A stretch of 64,000 bases of DNA, taken from Liolophura sinensis. Lineage: Eukaryota > Mollusca > Polyplacophora > Chitonida > Chitonidae. Made by a program: the position numbers and the translations under genes. Positions 22,363 through 34,351 of the stretch are shown here, in pieces. The stretch spans positions 54,100,984 through 54,164,983 of the forward strand of contig NC_088300.1 of NCBI RefSeq assembly GCF_032854445.1. Direction: 5' to 3'. How positions within the stretch are numbered: the stretch's first letter is position 1; each line of letters opens with the position of its first letter. The notes under the pieces are model-generated. The model was not told where the DNA came from. It ran no database searches and saw only the letters and a program-made list of their open reading frames with translations.

Positions 22363-25300
22363 GACATCTACAGTCAGGATCACTCATCATAAGGATCTAC
22401 AACCTTGAGCCTCGTATTAAAACCAAATTTGATTCAGAGATGTTAAGGACAGAAAAAATGAGAAAGGCTTAATGCTTGAATTACATGCTTTTGTACACCA
22501 TGTATCACCAACCTCTTTGAGCTACAATGTGTTCAATATATACTTACACTTAATAAGATTATTTCACTCCATTTCTCTGAGCTGTAGCTTGAAAAGAACA
22601 AATACTTGTAAGTAACTAATAGATACATCCTGTCAAGGGATTTGAAGATAACCTTTGAGAGGCTGAATTATTCTTCTTTTGACATGCATGTATACTAAGC
22701 AGCAAACTTATATAAGTGAAAAAAAAAAATAAATAAATTATAGGAAAAATGTTTACATGTACAAAACATCTTGTCTTTGTCCTGTTAGTTGTAAAAGGTT
22801 ATTTTTGCATACATGTACAAAACATGTATAACTGTTGAGAGTGTGAAGACTACGATACTTATAAGGGAAAGTTGCTGTATGTACATGTACCTTTAGTTGC
22901 GTTATACATGTAATAACAGTATAGAAGCTCACACCAGTATGGATCTCCATCTGTAACTGTCCCAGTACTGGAATATCAATCAATACGGCACATGGGTGTG
23001 ATCAAGCATGTGGTATAAACCTTCATTGACAGGGTGCTATACATGAATTCAACAGCTGAGCTAGACACAGTCTGCCAGATCTCACTTTCTATTCATACAT
23101 TGGGATATGGACATGTATAATGGGGATCAAAATATTCTGTTGTGCTGTGAATGGGCGAATAGTTACTTTCTCTATGGGATATTAGAGTTTGAAGCATCCG
23201 ATGTTTTGATAAGGAGCATTCATAACATTATTATGCATGAAATTATATAATACATATACCAGATCTTGGCAGACTTCAATAGACACAGTGACTCAGTCTA
23301 AATTTTCACTTCCTTGAAAATCTATACATGTAATTTAAATATATCATTTTACATGAGCGTGCATAGCTTATTGTACATACAAAGGCTGTTGATGTCAAAT
23401 ATAAATCTTCATCGCTTTGAGCGTGTAATATGTTGCATAAAGAGCCCATGGAATTTAATTAAGCTTCATGTACATGTATGTTATACTTGTGGAGTTGTTC
23501 ATGTAATATAAGTTCAGTTCAGGTTTGTTGACAAATATAATTAAAACTGGGAGAAAATAAATATGCGCCTACATTCTCATATACATGTATGTGTATCATT
23601 ACATGTAGATGTAGGAGCGATGGAAAACAACACATACATGCCCTTGTACTTTATGTAATCCCTCTCATTCAGCATACATGTACACATACTTTGCTTTGAA
23701 CATAGAAATGGAAATGCCTTTGTTTTGTTCAGTGTAAGAAATGAAAAAAAGAGAATGTTGGTGTTAATAACATATGGACAGAAGATGTGAGAAAAGTTCA
23801 CTGTGTATTCTTTATATCACAAAGACCTCTTTATAGGCATGCATGTAATTTAGTGAGAAGTTAAAACCAGATGTTCTCAAAGAATTGAGAGGTGTACATT
23901 ATACCTTTTACACCGACTGTATGCACATGTAGGCCTACATGTAACTGATCAATTTGAAAATAATTCTTCACTATATTTACTATTGTGCAGAAACCAAGCA
24001 TAAGCTATTTTTGGAGCAGAGTGTGCAGTATACATTACCAGTATTATTATAAATGTGTGTTTGTTGTGTCAGGTTATAAAGTTATATATAAACAATGGTA
24101 CACATAATGCAGTATTATGGAGCTTTATCCTAGTTTCCTGTATAATATTACACATGTGTGTGGTGACAAAATCCGTGTGATCCCTGGAACAATATGTGGT
24201 AGAATTTGTGTGTTTGTTCATCTCTTACCACTGATCGTTGTTCATATAGTGCTTAAATCCATGGGGCACGTTTAAGCCATGTGCCGTTGGAAGTGCCTCC
24301 TCCCCCCCCCCCACCTCATTCTGTTCAACTTTCTCTCAGATTTTAAAGTCAGAAAAAAGAACTGATCAGTTATTACCTCCCCATCCCCCCTTCCCTCTCA
24401 CTCCTTCCTTTCCAACTCCAAACTTGGATTGCACCTTATGTTGACATAAGCATTATGCTCACATTGTTTATTCAATTTTGCAAAGTCTGGTTACAGGGCA
24501 GTAGAAATGCAAAGTTGTCTACAGAGGCTGAGAGCTTGGGAAGCTTCAGCATCCTTCCTCGTGTCCCTTTATCCTAACCACACTCCTGTCATTGTCCTGT
24601 TCTGCCACTATACACTTGGTCAACTCCAAATAGGCCTGATCTCTTAACTCCCCCATTAATACAACTTCTATCAACAAAAGCTGTTTGAGATTTCTCACAA
24701 GTGCTATCTAGGAAATAGAGCCATTAAGTCATGTGTATAAAGGCAGAATGCCTCTGCTGCCCTACCATCACATTGGGATTGTGCCCCACTCTAGCTCTTC
24801 TATCATGGACACTACCAGGACTTCCTACTCTCTCCTCTCTCAGCTGCTCACAGTAACAGGCCTGGTCAAATCCTCTTGGATACCAAAGCCCACCATCAGA
24901 AACCTCACGCAGTCTAAGCTTATCAGCCTTTGTGATGCTGTCTTCAGTTGTTGCCCTCTCTTATTTTCCAGGAAGGGACGAAGAAAGGACAAAGACTCGC
25001 CGACCCCCCCAACCCCAGAGGAATCACGACAGTACTTGCAGGAAGACTTTGTGCGGGAGCGAGTTATAGAAACGGACTTCAACAAGCTGGTCAGCTTACC
25101 AGCCCACCTGGATTATAATGAATGGTTGGCCACTCACAGTGAGTACATCCTAAGATCTGTAAAATTCCCTTCTGTCATTCTTCATATTTCTTTTTCAGGC
25201 ACATGTATGCATTTGTTTGGCAGTATATGTGTGGAAACCTTGAAAAAATATCTTTTTGTTACTTAATTCTCTATGATCGGAATCTCAGTCACAAAATTTC

Positions 25301-28086
25301 CTAAATTCTTTCTCATGGTTTTGTTCTGAGCTTCACAAAACAATAACTTGACAGTAAATTGATTACACTGGTAGAAGAATTTGTCTTTGAAGCACATACA
25401 GTGCACATGGCACCACATTTAGATTGTTATACTTGTAGAAGTAATGCTAAATTTAAATTGGCTGTTTAAAGTTTTCTAGTTGTGGAGTGTTTTACTCCTG
25501 GCACTCATGTTTTCTCCATTCATAAACCAGACTGCTGTTATATAAATGAAAAATTCTTGAGTATAATGTTAAACATCACTAATATATACATGGTAAATGC
25601 TCTTTTACATGTAAGTGAACTCTACTTGGGTTCATTATCTTATCTAAAACCTGATATGGTTACGTATGAATCAGGAACGATGTTACATGTGCATGGGCCT
25701 GCATATTTGACATACTGAAGGCTGACCCAGTACTGTAAATTTAGGCTCTCTCATTCATTTTTAGAGACCATGTGGACCAACCTTTCTTCTCTCTCTTTTC
25801 AGCTATATCATTTTTCAATCACATTAACCTGATGTATGGGGTTATATCGGAGTACTGTACAGCCTGTGGCTGCTCTTCCATGACAGGACCGGGCAATTTG
25901 TGAGTATCCCAACCCCAGGATTCCAAACACAGGACCATTATGTATACATACACATATACATGTACATCCTAGTTTAGACAATGGACAGTTAATGCCATGA
26001 AGTATTGGAGTATTGCATTGAGATTGCATTTCCTCTTTTGACTAATGGCTTGAAATGTGTCACTGGACCACAAAGTAGCAGAAAAATCACTTTTCTGCAA
26101 AAGTATGGGGGGGTTTTTTTTGTGGCTTTTCTTGTTTTTGTTTTTTTTTTTGTCGTGCTGAGTTCAGTTTTTACCTGCAATGACTGAGTCTAATTCTTCA
26201 GTGAAAGGTAGATTTGTAACTGCACATTGCAGAAAAGTGAAACAAACCTCTCCCAGAGTGACCCTCTGTATAACTTTTTGAAATGTCCACCAACTCACAA
26301 TGTTATCATGTCTAGAGTTAATTTTGCCACTTACATATTATCTTAAAGGAGTGGTCCAGAAATGTCTGGCTATACTGTATTCTTTATGCAAGTTTCTGTT
26401 CCTTAATTTTTCATCCAGTCAGATATTAAACCTAGCTCTAAATGTAAGACACTGTATACTGCACACCCCTCAGTGACAGCTTGGCTTTGAACAAGAATCA
26501 TTTCAGTGTGTTTTAATGTTCCTGACTGATCAAACTGATCAAATCAACATAGTGGCATACATGTAGCTGTGAGAACTTTGATAGGTTACCTGGTTTGACC
26601 TTGGGCCAACCAGGATTATTCCGGACCCAACATATTGACATGAAAGTCCAGCAGATCTTCGTCATGTGATGTTAATAATATACTTGTTTACCAAAACAAG
26701 AGGAGCAGCTTGGCTTACTTTTCATCTACTGTACAGATGATGCAGACATAGATTAACCGACCAAAAGAATTAATTTGCTGCCAGATGATTCTACAGGAAA
26801 CTGTCACTAGTTGTGAGAATTCATACTATTATTGAGAAATTTAGGCCCTCGTCAAAGAAGTTTTATGTTCTTCCTGGCCTCCTCCATTCTCACATATCAA
26901 CAAAGTCAAATCACTCACATAATTTTTATGGTGGTGTTTGAGATAAGAAAAAAAAAAATCAATCGGTGTCTTGGCCTCTATGTACATGTATGTCTGAACA
27001 ATTCATATTGTAGATTTATATGTGGATTTATCTGTTCCGCAGGCAATATTTGTGGTTTGATGAGAAAGGGAAAAAGAACAAATGTGCAGCTCCTCAGTAT
27101 GTGGACTATGTCATGTCATTCATTCAGAAAACAATCAATGAGGAATCCACCTTCCCAACAAAGTATGGTGAGTAGTAACATCAGCTGAACAAACCCGTGT
27201 GTATTGTCAGTAATAAGCTGCATTAGGCAGCCTCATTAAAAAGTAATGGTTCAAGTTTAAGTTTCCATGGCTCCATTCTGCTATATCTGAAGTCTCAAAA
27301 CACGAAATGGACAGATTCTATGGTTTAAGCAAGGTGGGACCATGTAGTAATACTGCAGCTACAATTAGAATGTGATTCAGAAGCATGGAGCAGTCTCTTA
27401 CCAGGGTTTAATCTTCATAAGGTAATAAAGGCTGTTGTAAATTGCTGATGTAGCTTGTGGGGGGAATTCCCTGAATATGTAAAACCTCACTCATAGTCTA
27501 TGCACTCTTGGTTGTTTACGTGGTAATTTGTTTGAATACATTTGCTAAATGATCAGGATTGTACAGCATCACAGCGAGGCAAATCATTCTGGTTATTCTT
27601 TCCTAACAAAAAGGAAGATATAATAAATTTGTAAAACAGTCCATTGAATGTAAATGGTTAATGTATATCGTCCAGTGTAGTTAATATCATCCCCATTAAT
27701 CAAGATTTTTTTTTTTTTTAATTTCCCCAGGAAATGTCTTCCCCAACAGTTTTGAGCTGACAGTGAAGAAGATTCATCGCTACTTATTCCATGTGTTTGC
27801 ACACCTCTACCATGTCCACTACAGAGAGCTCATCTTACTGGGCATACACGGCCATCTGAACAGCCTCTTCCAGCATTTCATGACATTTAACGTGAAGTTT
27901 AACTTGCTAGAAGAGAAAGAGACTGAAGTTTTACAGGACTTAATGAAAGCTTTAACCAAACCCATGCCTGATCGTAACCAGAATGAGGAAAATCCATCAG
28001 ATGCCGACAAGACGCCAGCTACGACTGAGGAGACAGCTCCCCCTATTGGGCAGACAGAGAACCTAGCTCAGGAGGCCTGCACGTAG
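6911..28086 (+). CDS. MOB2: MOB kinase activator 2 (gene span, five coding exons)
   Basis: Coding exons are 6911-6927, 24972-25138, 25803-25899, 27043-27167 and 27731-28086. They total 762 bases with matching phases and give 253 residues (human MOB2 is about 237). The N-terminus MEWFMGKGRRK matches the MOB2-specific start rather than MOB1/3/4. The Mob1/phocein fold follows, including NEWLA, the QYLWFDEKGKK segment, PQYVDYVMS and FPTKYG. The zinc ligands expected of the family are present as C80/C85 and H160/H165. MOB2 proteins bind the N-terminal regulatory region of NDR kinases (STK38/STK38L) and compete with MOB1; they act in cytoplasm and nucleus in growth control, cell shape and DNA-damage signalling. 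The C-terminal 30 residues are acidic, Pro/Thr-rich and probably disordered. Every exon has GT/AG borders and no lesion, so the gene appears intact. Confidence 0.93.
7409..7805. mobile_element. ~400-bp element with long (~75-bp) terminal inverted repeats
   Basis: The left arm (7409-7485) and right arm (7730-7805) align in inverted orientation over about 75 bases. Shared blocks include ATCTAGATGGACT, ATTTTAAA, TTCTGACA and TCATYGTAAC. The interior has no coding content. This resembles a MITE or foldback element, with roughly four-fifths identity by eye. Confidence 0.65.
8570..8757 (+). mobile_element. tRNA-derived SINE copy, diverged
   Basis: The 3' two-thirds of the SINE are recognisable: GGTCATGGGTTTCCCCC, CATAATGCTGGCCGC and AAGTGAAATAGTCTTGAGTA, followed by an AAATAAATAAG tail. 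The head is eroded. Confidence 0.8.
9963..10168 (+). mobile_element. Foldback/MITE family copy A (TAATTCYTCAACC termini)
   Basis: Starts ATCAACCTTTTCAACC and ends GAAAAGGTTGAAGAATTATAG, which is its inverted counterpart. Collinear with copy B at 38870-39075 (shared TGCATACAATT, TTAAAGATGCAA, TATTTCTCTACACCCC). Non-coding, about 205 bp. Confidence 0.75.
10950..11158 (+). mobile_element. tRNA-derived SINE copy, head-truncated
   Basis: Begins within the B-box-like part (GAGGTCAAGTCCAG), then CTGGCTTCCTCTCCGGCTG, TGTGGGAAGGTCTCCC, the TGAAATATTCTTGAGTACTG block and a pure (AAAT)n tail. Confidence 0.85.
12932..12984. repeat. Short inverted repeat (21-bp arms, 11-base loop)
   Basis: AGACCTTTAGTCAGAAGTTAC (12932-12952) pairs with the reverse complement at 12964-12984, with three mismatches. 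It could form a stem in intron RNA. Function unknown. Confidence 0.55.
14120..14377 (+). mobile_element. Full-length tRNA-derived SINE with 12-bp target-site duplication
   Basis: Complete copy: head GGGGCCTCCCTGGCTAAGTTGGTTG (A-box-like TGGCTAAGTTGGT), B-box-like GAGTGCAAGTCCAGC, the conserved CTGGCTTCCTCTCCGGC and TAATGCTGG blocks, the TGAAATACTCTTGAGTACGGCGT 3' part and a short (CAAT)n tail. AACACTTAAAGC is repeated exactly at 14108-14119 and 14378-14389, the mark of LINE-mediated insertion. Confidence 0.92.
17095..17658 (+). repeat. 19-bp minisatellite, about 30 copies, with higher-order structure
   Basis: The unit is TGTGCTGCTGCCTTATGTC, with TATG/TACG/TACA variants. Because 19 is not a multiple of three and no phase contains a stop, all three forward frames remain open for about 190-250 codons and read the same Cys/Leu/Ala-rich 19-residue period. 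Rare variants (a short unit at 17264 and 17471, CTGTACTG at 17284 and 17491, GCAGCC at 17348 and 17574, GCTACC at 17405 and 17631) recur in the same order, so a block of about 11 units was duplicated and one copy then gained one unit. It lies in MOB2 intron 1. Confidence 0.95.
18825..18916. repeat. Palindromic hairpin, 37-bp arms
   Basis: The arms 18825-18861 and 18880-18916 are inverted copies (GTTACATTGTTACTCAGTAA against GTTACATGGTTACTCAGTGA) around an 18-base loop. A related segment (TCCTGTCACTGAATAATTGG) lies at about 18637-18656, so this is probably a foldback element remnant. Confidence 0.65.
19378..19590 (+). repeat. Dispersed repeat, copy 1 (partner at 54005)
   Basis: Collinear with 54005-54220 across about 210 bases. 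Shared blocks are CTCGTAAAA, GGTCCAAAGC, ATGAAC/GTGAACTC, GTATTAC/TTATTAC and TTTGTGTAGC-like endings. GGTCCAAA also appears inverted near the far end, hinting at a MITE. Confidence 0.6.
21321..21920. mobile_element. Outer TIR element interrupted by a second element
   Basis: The left end TGGGGCTGGTTTCATGAAGC (about 21321) and the right end, in reverse complement TGGAGCCGGTTTCATGAAGC (about 21919), form terminal inverted repeats of about 26 bp. Only about 95 bases of the left half and 30 of the right half remain outside the nested element. Confidence 0.7.
21418..21886. mobile_element. Nested TIR element inside the 21321-21920 element
   Basis: The left terminus AAAGCCAAGCACACATGAAC runs on into AACATTTGTTGTCGAA. 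The right terminus, in reverse complement, is AAGCCTAGTGCACATGGAC followed by AACATTTCTTGTCGAA. Terminal repeats are about 38 bp; total length is about 470 bp. Non-coding. Confidence 0.7.
22311..22359 (+). repeat. (TA)n(TG)n microsatellite
   Basis: A short (TA)4 run passes into about 20 uninterrupted TG dinucleotides. Likely length-polymorphic. Confidence 0.95.
24972..25138 (+). CDS. MOB2: MOB2 coding exon 2
   Basis: Residues 6-62, entered in phase 2 and left in phase 1. Contains a Lys/Arg-rich start, a Pro/Thr stretch and the MOB2-type YLQEDFVRERV and LVSLPAHLDYNEWLA segments. Acceptor TTTTCCAG, donor AGTGAG. Confidence 0.93.
25490..25590 (+). mobile_element. Possible very diverged SINE 3' remnant
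   Basis: GTTATATAAATGAAAAATTCTTGAG and TTAAACATCA resemble the SINE 3' block, in MOB2 intron 2. Weak. Confidence 0.35.
25803..25899 (+). CDS. MOB2: MOB2 coding exon 3 (zinc-ligand cysteines)
   Basis: Residues 62-94, phase 1 in and 2 out. Carries FFNHINLMYGVISEYC and the C80-x4-C85 pair that corresponds to the MOB1 zinc ligands C79/C84. Donor TTGTGAGT. Confidence 0.93.
27043..27167 (+). CDS. MOB2: MOB2 coding exon 4
   Basis: Residues 94-136, phase 2 in and 1 out. Contains the MOB core LQYLWFDEKGKKNKCAAPQ and ESTFPTKYG. The flanking introns (25900-27042 and 27168-27730) hold nothing else recognisable. Confidence 0.93.
27731..28086 (+). CDS. MOB2: MOB2 coding exon 5 and stop
   Basis: Residues 136-253. 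Has FPNSFELTVKKIHRYLFHVF, the H160/H165 zinc ligands in AHLYHVH, GHLNSLFQHF and EFNLL-like VKFNLLEEKE, then an acidic Pro/Thr tail ending at TAG 28084-28086. Confidence 0.94.
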
Positions 28087-29893
28087 CGGGCTGGTGTCTG
28101 GTCTGGCAGGATGACATAGATCCCCATGGAAATCCTGAGGAAAATCTCCATGACAGGCATGTGCACTGTGCCTGCACTCATTGTGATAGTTAATATTTGA
28201 TTTCACACTCCAGAAACACTAGCTTACCCTCCTTCAACATGTTATACACTATACTTACTGTACATGTATGTATCTGGGAAATCATGTACATGTAGATCAA
28301 TTCCAACTCTACTAGGCTTACATGTATTCCATTCATCAGTTCTGTTAGAGGCATACTGGATGTAACTTTCTAATCTTTCAAAAATTCTGGAAGCAGAGAT
28401 GTTTGTTCCAAACAAATGTGTCTGTATGCTTATAAATGTTGTGCCAGCACAAGGCCTCCCCATGGTTATCTGGTTGAAATTAACATTCATGCCATGTTAT
28501 CTTGAAAGATTTTCAAGCCGTCGCTTTTTTTATCAAATTCAAAAATTTACACGCGTAGTAGCATCCATATCACAGTAGACCAAGTGTTTTCAAAGTTTCC
28601 ACAAAACTCCTTTGGTACTTCAGAATGGCTGCACTAACTTTGACCCTAGGTCTATGATCCCTTTTTGACTGACAGTTTGATGTCAGTGCTAGACAGTTTA
28701 CATGTAGATGCACATATGCAGTTCTTCATATAGGTCAGTGGAATTTTACATTTCCCACCCATGTCAGACGTGTCAGAAACCAGAACAGACTCTCATACAA
28801 ATAGTAACCATTATCCGTACACTTCACAGCTAAATGTATAGTTTGTGATGTTTTGTTGAGGGGCTAAGCCAGTGTATCAATCCAGCAGGTACGGATTCCA
28901 CCCTTTTTTTTCATGGAAATGGATAATATCACATGTATTTATACGCTTTTAATCAGATGTTTCTATATTGTCAAGGTATTCCCCATGAGGTCACCATAGC
29001 AAGGCAAGTATTCAACTATGTTTTGTGGCCAATATGACTACCCAGGGGAACCAGGGCAATATGAAAATCCTTGATTCATGTCTTTGTTAATTAATTGTCT
29101 ACTATTATCTGATAACACAGAATGAGGTTATGTATAATCGTTGACTGGCCACTTTTCAGTGTTTTCCTGTAGTAAGGGATGTTCATATACAAATGGAATA
29201 TGCTGTGTATGTAAATAGTACTGTAGAGAGCCATGTTCTTGTTGCCTGAAGTCAACAACTTATTCCATTTATTTATTACATTCATATGTTTCATCATTAG
29301 GCTAATTTATTAAACTGGTGCTTTTTTCCTTTGAATGTACATGGCTTTATGTGTAGTACTGTAGTCAGATACATTACCAAGTATTTGCTGATGGAAATGT
29401 TGATCAAACAGTGGACTTTTTTTAATTTTTAAATGAAAGAAATCTGAAAAGTAAGTGGACATCAGCTGAAGCTGACTGAAGCTGTATTCCAAGACTACCT
29501 TATACCTACCTTTATTTATTTATTTTTGTTTTCAAGTTAATGTTGGGCTTGGGATAAAAAAGGGTTGGTGATAAAGTTGTCCATAAAGCCTTGCATAGTA
29601 TTAAAACATTTCGCTGTATTTTATTCAATCCAAAAAAATACCTAAAGGTAGTTTGGAGTATACAAGTGACTTTCATTGGCCTTTCCTCTGACACATATAT
29701 ATTTTTTTGATTTCTTTCACTGTATAGATTTTTGCTGTTGTGGAGTTGATCTTCAGTCATCACGATGTCTACAAGAATCTAGTGTTTCCATTATATTATA
29801 CAGTACATGTAATGTTGGTATTCATGTACATGTATATGTATTTCTTACATATGTAATATTCCCAGTGCTGATACGTACTCTTCACAACATATG

Positions 29894-30127
29894 CAGGGCC
29901 CAGTTGTTCGAAAATGTATTAACTTATACTGGTCTTAGGTCATATCAAACTTGGCAGCCAATGCAGTTGTCCATTGTCAAAGCATAACAGCAGCAATTTT
30001 ATAGTTCACATTTAATACGCATGTACTGTCATGCAATTTGTTGTTGGCTTAAGTATGGAATTGAAGACTTGGCCTAATGTGAAATCTGGTATTAAGTCTT
30101 AAAACAGTTTTGAACAACTGGGCCCTG
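29894..30127. mobile_element. MITE-like element with GGGCCC-type terminal inverted repeats
   Basis: The left end CAGGGCCCAGTTGTTCGAAAA and the right end, in reverse complement CAGGGCCCAGTTGTTCAAAAC, differ at three of 21 positions. Total 234 bp. Non-coding. Confidence 0.8.
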
Positions 30128-31919
30128 GATATCATTGCTGCAGCACATGAACCAAATGCATTTATAAATGTATAGGTTTAGGAATTTCAGGATAACTTGT
30201 AATACATGGTTCCTCAGAAACACTGTATCCACAAAGCTCATGCACTTAGCTTACGTAAAAATGTAATATACAGCTGTACTGTGGCAGCCAGCGTTAAGGT
30301 ATTGTTTCATCATGCCAGGTGTGTTGAGCCACAGCTATTAAAGAAGGCCCCAGTGTGTATGCTGCTGTAGTGGATGTGTGGGCAAAGAACAATATGTACA
30401 GGATTCCATAGTATAAGCCAATGCTTGTATATTCAGTATTCCAGTGCTTTGCATAGGCCAATATGTGTAGAGTTCCGTTATCTGTATCTGCCCAGATTGG
30501 AATGTTTGTAAATGTTTCCCAGTACTAATAATATAAGTGGTCATCAGGGGGTCCATGCATAGACCATCATCGTTAGAAGGAAGCCATATGCCTATAAGGA
30601 ATTTATGTGTATCTGTGTATATATAGTACATTTATTTATCTGTCATATTGACTTGATAAAAGTAGTTTGGTGCGCATTATTCTTTAGAGCGCATATAACT
30701 ACTGAAAATTGTGATAATAGCCTATTGGTTCTTTGTTCTAGCGTATAACATCTCCTATGACATGTAAAGGACAGATCTCTTAAATGTAACACTTCAGCTC
30801 TAAATTACTCTTTTGAAAGGGTTAAAAGTTTGTTAAATGTGTAGAAACATGATTTGGACCTTAAGTTCCCGTAAATTATGGATTTTTAATATGTGAAAAT
30901 GGCGTTCAGGAAGATTACATGGAAAATGACTCCCGGATGTTCAGAAGTCCTTTTTCTTACAAGTGTGTTACGTACTGCACAGGTTAGTAACATTGATCAT
31001 GGTTTCTGATATGCTCATGCAAGTGAGTAGGAAATCATGTAATGCAGTCATAACAGACCAGTCTGTGGCCTTCACTGCAGGCTCTGATGCCAGATCCGTG
31101 TTCTTGTCTGTGTGGGCTGATAAACTTTTCATATCCTGAAACTACAGATGAATGTGATGTGATATGCATGCAAGTTATTATTATACCACAAGACTGGAGA
31201 AATGAAGTAGTTTTCCACTTAGATAGCAAGATGTCTTTGAAACTATCAAAAAGGATCCAGTGATGCTGGATAAATTGAAGAATTGTTTTAACTTTACCCT
31301 TTGCAGGAACTACATCCACTTACAAATCAGATGGCCATATCAAACTTAAATAATTGCTGTTCATACAGAGTAATGAGTTTAATCCTTAATTTTAGAGAAG
31401 ACTTCATCAGTTAGCTGTGCCTTACCTGAAAGCTTCACATAAAAGGCACAATATAAAGTGTGTTGAAAGACTGTTCTGAGAGAATTTGGGATGCAAATTT
31501 CAAAATGCCATGGGAAAGTGTATAAATGCTATGCTCAGAGAGAAAACAATATGAATGGCTGCAGTAAGCTAAATGGCAAAGATTAAAACTATCTTAAATA
31601 TTACCAAAAATTTACTGAATGTTAGTCAGCATATATCTTGATATAACATACACGTGTACAGCACCATATGTGCATTCCCTGTGCTGTACATAATTCGCAC
31701 TCCTCACAGCCACCTCAATCCTACCGAGTGTACAACAACCCACACATGGTTTGTTTTCTGGGTTAGACATCATTAAGTTTTGTACCGGAAAATGAAATGA
31801 ATGCCGTTACAGCATGGGAGATGCCTGTTTTAAATTGGGTTATGTAGAGAAATCAGTGCTAATAATTCATGTCAGTCTAAGCATCCTTTCTCATTGTAGT
31901 ATATGTAACCATACTTAAC

Positions 31920-32097
31920 CACTGTGAGGGCTTCCTGGCGATACATAGGAAGGTCTGTCAGCAACCTGCAGATGGTCGTAGGTTTCCCCCGGGCAGTGCC
32001 TGGTTTTCTCTCGCCGTAATGCTGGCCGTCATTGAAGAGTGAAATATTCTTGAGTACGGCATAAAACACCAAGCAAATACTGCAGTAAATAAAGACT
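31920..32097 (+). mobile_element. tRNA-derived SINE copy, 5'-truncated
   Basis: Contains GGCTTCCTGGCGATACATAG, GGAAGGTCTGTCAGCAACC, TAATGCTGGCC and TGAAATATTCTTGAGTACGG, ending near AAATAAAG. Confidence 0.85.
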
Positions 32098-34351
32098 GTG
32101 AGGTGAAGTGATTTAAATTAAATAGCCATGATTTCCTTGTTACCATGACATAGCTTGGACATTGACCATAGATTCAGACGGCTTCAAGTTCAGTCAGAAT
32201 CCATCTACAGTATTCAACAACAATAACAATAGGGTTTTAACTTAGTACTTTTGGACACATGTTAGCCTTCTTTGTCATAAATGAGGCTTCAAACCCTATT
32301 GTTTTGTTTTTTTGGGGGGGGTTTTTTTTTTCTTTTTTTGTGTTATTTATTATTTTTGTTTATTATTATTACCGGTACTACATTTATAATGCTATCCACA
32401 CTTTTGCAGGCTATTTACAGGCATTTTTACCTAATCATGAGAAGTAAAGCCTGCCTAAAGTTAAATCCTTTGGTCATATGTCGGTTTGTGTTTAAAACCA
32501 TTTAAACATCTAAAAACGTGACTCAGAGGTGACTAGATTGTAGTGAAATGTGATATGCTGTGAGACCTTCTCTTGGGGCATGTATTACGATTGCACTCAG
32601 CTTTTGATGATCTGTACATTCACTGTTGATAGAATTTCTCAGGAAAAATCACAAGGACAACTATGCCAGACATACATGTGTAGAGGGTTAAAAATTTACG
32701 CGCTGGTGAAACCAAACTCAAGTTCTTTGATTTTGACATTTGTTTAAATTTCGCTCTTATCAATAGTTTGCCATAATAAGTCATTTGCATTTAACATTTC
32801 CTACTACTTATGTATTTTACATATGGAATTACCATTTGATAATTCTGCAGCAAAACAGACTAAGCCCTTGATACACTGGGTCTACATAGCATGCCACCAA
32901 AGCTTATGTGCAGGTTATGTTTAATATAACTACACATACTTTTGGTCTCATTGGAATTAGAAGTCATAGATGGATGTTTATTCCAATGATAGCCATTTGC
33001 AGTTGTCTAACAGCCCAGCTAAAGTTGCAGTGCGAATGTATTATAATGATTGTATTAAGGCATCAACTGCTTTGTATTGTATTTTTTCAGAATTTGTGCC
33101 TCACATAAAGTCTCAGAATTACATGAAGAGAGCCTTTTGATAGTTAAGCTACTGGTAAGACTGAACTCTTCCTATACAGAAGGGTATTTTGCCACCTTTG
33201 TACATGTATGAGATCACACCGAGCGTGTAATCAGTAATGACGCAAGTTGAAGTCAATATTGTAATCTTATCTTATTGATCCGAGTTCACCTCATACCAAG
33301 ATAAGACAGACGCGTGTATTAAAGCATGTGTTGTATGAAGCCTATTTATAAGACAAAAAGGACAAGCCTTGTTAAGGATTTATTGTACCTAGTGCAGCTG
33401 ATTATAATAGGAGAATATTCAACTAGGTCTGATATGTATGCTTTAATTTTAAACCTGAGGTCTTTGGTTTAGCCATTCAAAAGTGCCATGATAACCCACT
33501 TTGCGTTTATGTTATAGATCTTGTGTTAATTGTACAGTAGTAAATATAGTTAGATGTACTTGTCCAGACATAGGAGACCATTTGTATAGCCAAATACCCT
33601 ATTCATCATGTTGTCATTTAAAATGACTTTTTGTGGTTGTGCCAACTAAGTTTAAGTTTTGTAGTATGTTAAGTAATTAATATTTAAACATAATGTATGT
33701 GCTGTTCCCTATAATGGTTGTTGCCTGGGTATTTCTGGTCATAGTGACCATGTATAGGAACCCTGTGATGTCTGTTTACGGGTTTACCGTCAGCGTTCAC
33801 TACCCTAATGGGCTTTGTCAGCTACAGGAAACACATCTGGTCATTCACACAGCACCAGAACCGTCCCTGTCTAATTGAATGACTATACCTGTAAACATGA
33901 AAAAGTTATCTTATCTGTTCTTTGGTTCAGCAGAAGTGCTGTTTTGTGCAAGTTTTGCTTTCTCTTGCACAGGTTTAAAAATTCTTTCTTTAATTGTACT
34001 TACAGAAGTCAAATTTAGAGGAAGTTCATAGATCAAATTAGTTGCATCCTTGTGGTCATTTTAGCGTTATCTTAAAAGTTCCAGGAATTACATGTATGTT
34101 GTTTGTTTTTGGGGTGTTTTTTTTATTTTCAGTACTGGTATGCAACATGCTCAAAGTTAAAAACAAAACTGACAATGTATGATAGCCATATTTGATGTCA
34201 GACCTCTACTTGGAAAACAAGCTTACATGTAGTTTAATCAGATCTTGTCATCCAGCCAGAATTTTTGAAAATTTAGGCTTGTTTTATTGACAGCTGTCAT
34301 GTACTGTATATACCTTGTACATGTAGTGTAAAGTATGTGCAAGTCTAACAG

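Larger units (their letters stand above)
6928..24971 (+). other. MOB2 intron 1 (18 kb)
   Basis: AT-rich intron containing the TIR element at 7409-7805, SINE copies at 8570, 10950 and 14120, a foldback copy at 9963, a hairpin at 12932, the 19-bp minisatellite at 17095, a palindrome at 18825, a diverged repeat at 19378, the nested foldback at 21321 and a (TG)n tract at 22319. ACATGTA words are frequent. The open frames inside it (up to about 100 codons outside the minisatellite) have no recognisable products, and no further exon is supported. Confidence 0.75.

Noticed and set aside
24733-24971. Frame continuing upstream from MOB2 exon 2 with several ATGs
   Set aside because: A clear TTTTCCAG acceptor sits at the exon edge, and joining to 6911-6927 restores the conserved MOB2 start. 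An alternative-promoter isoform cannot be excluded but has no positive support.
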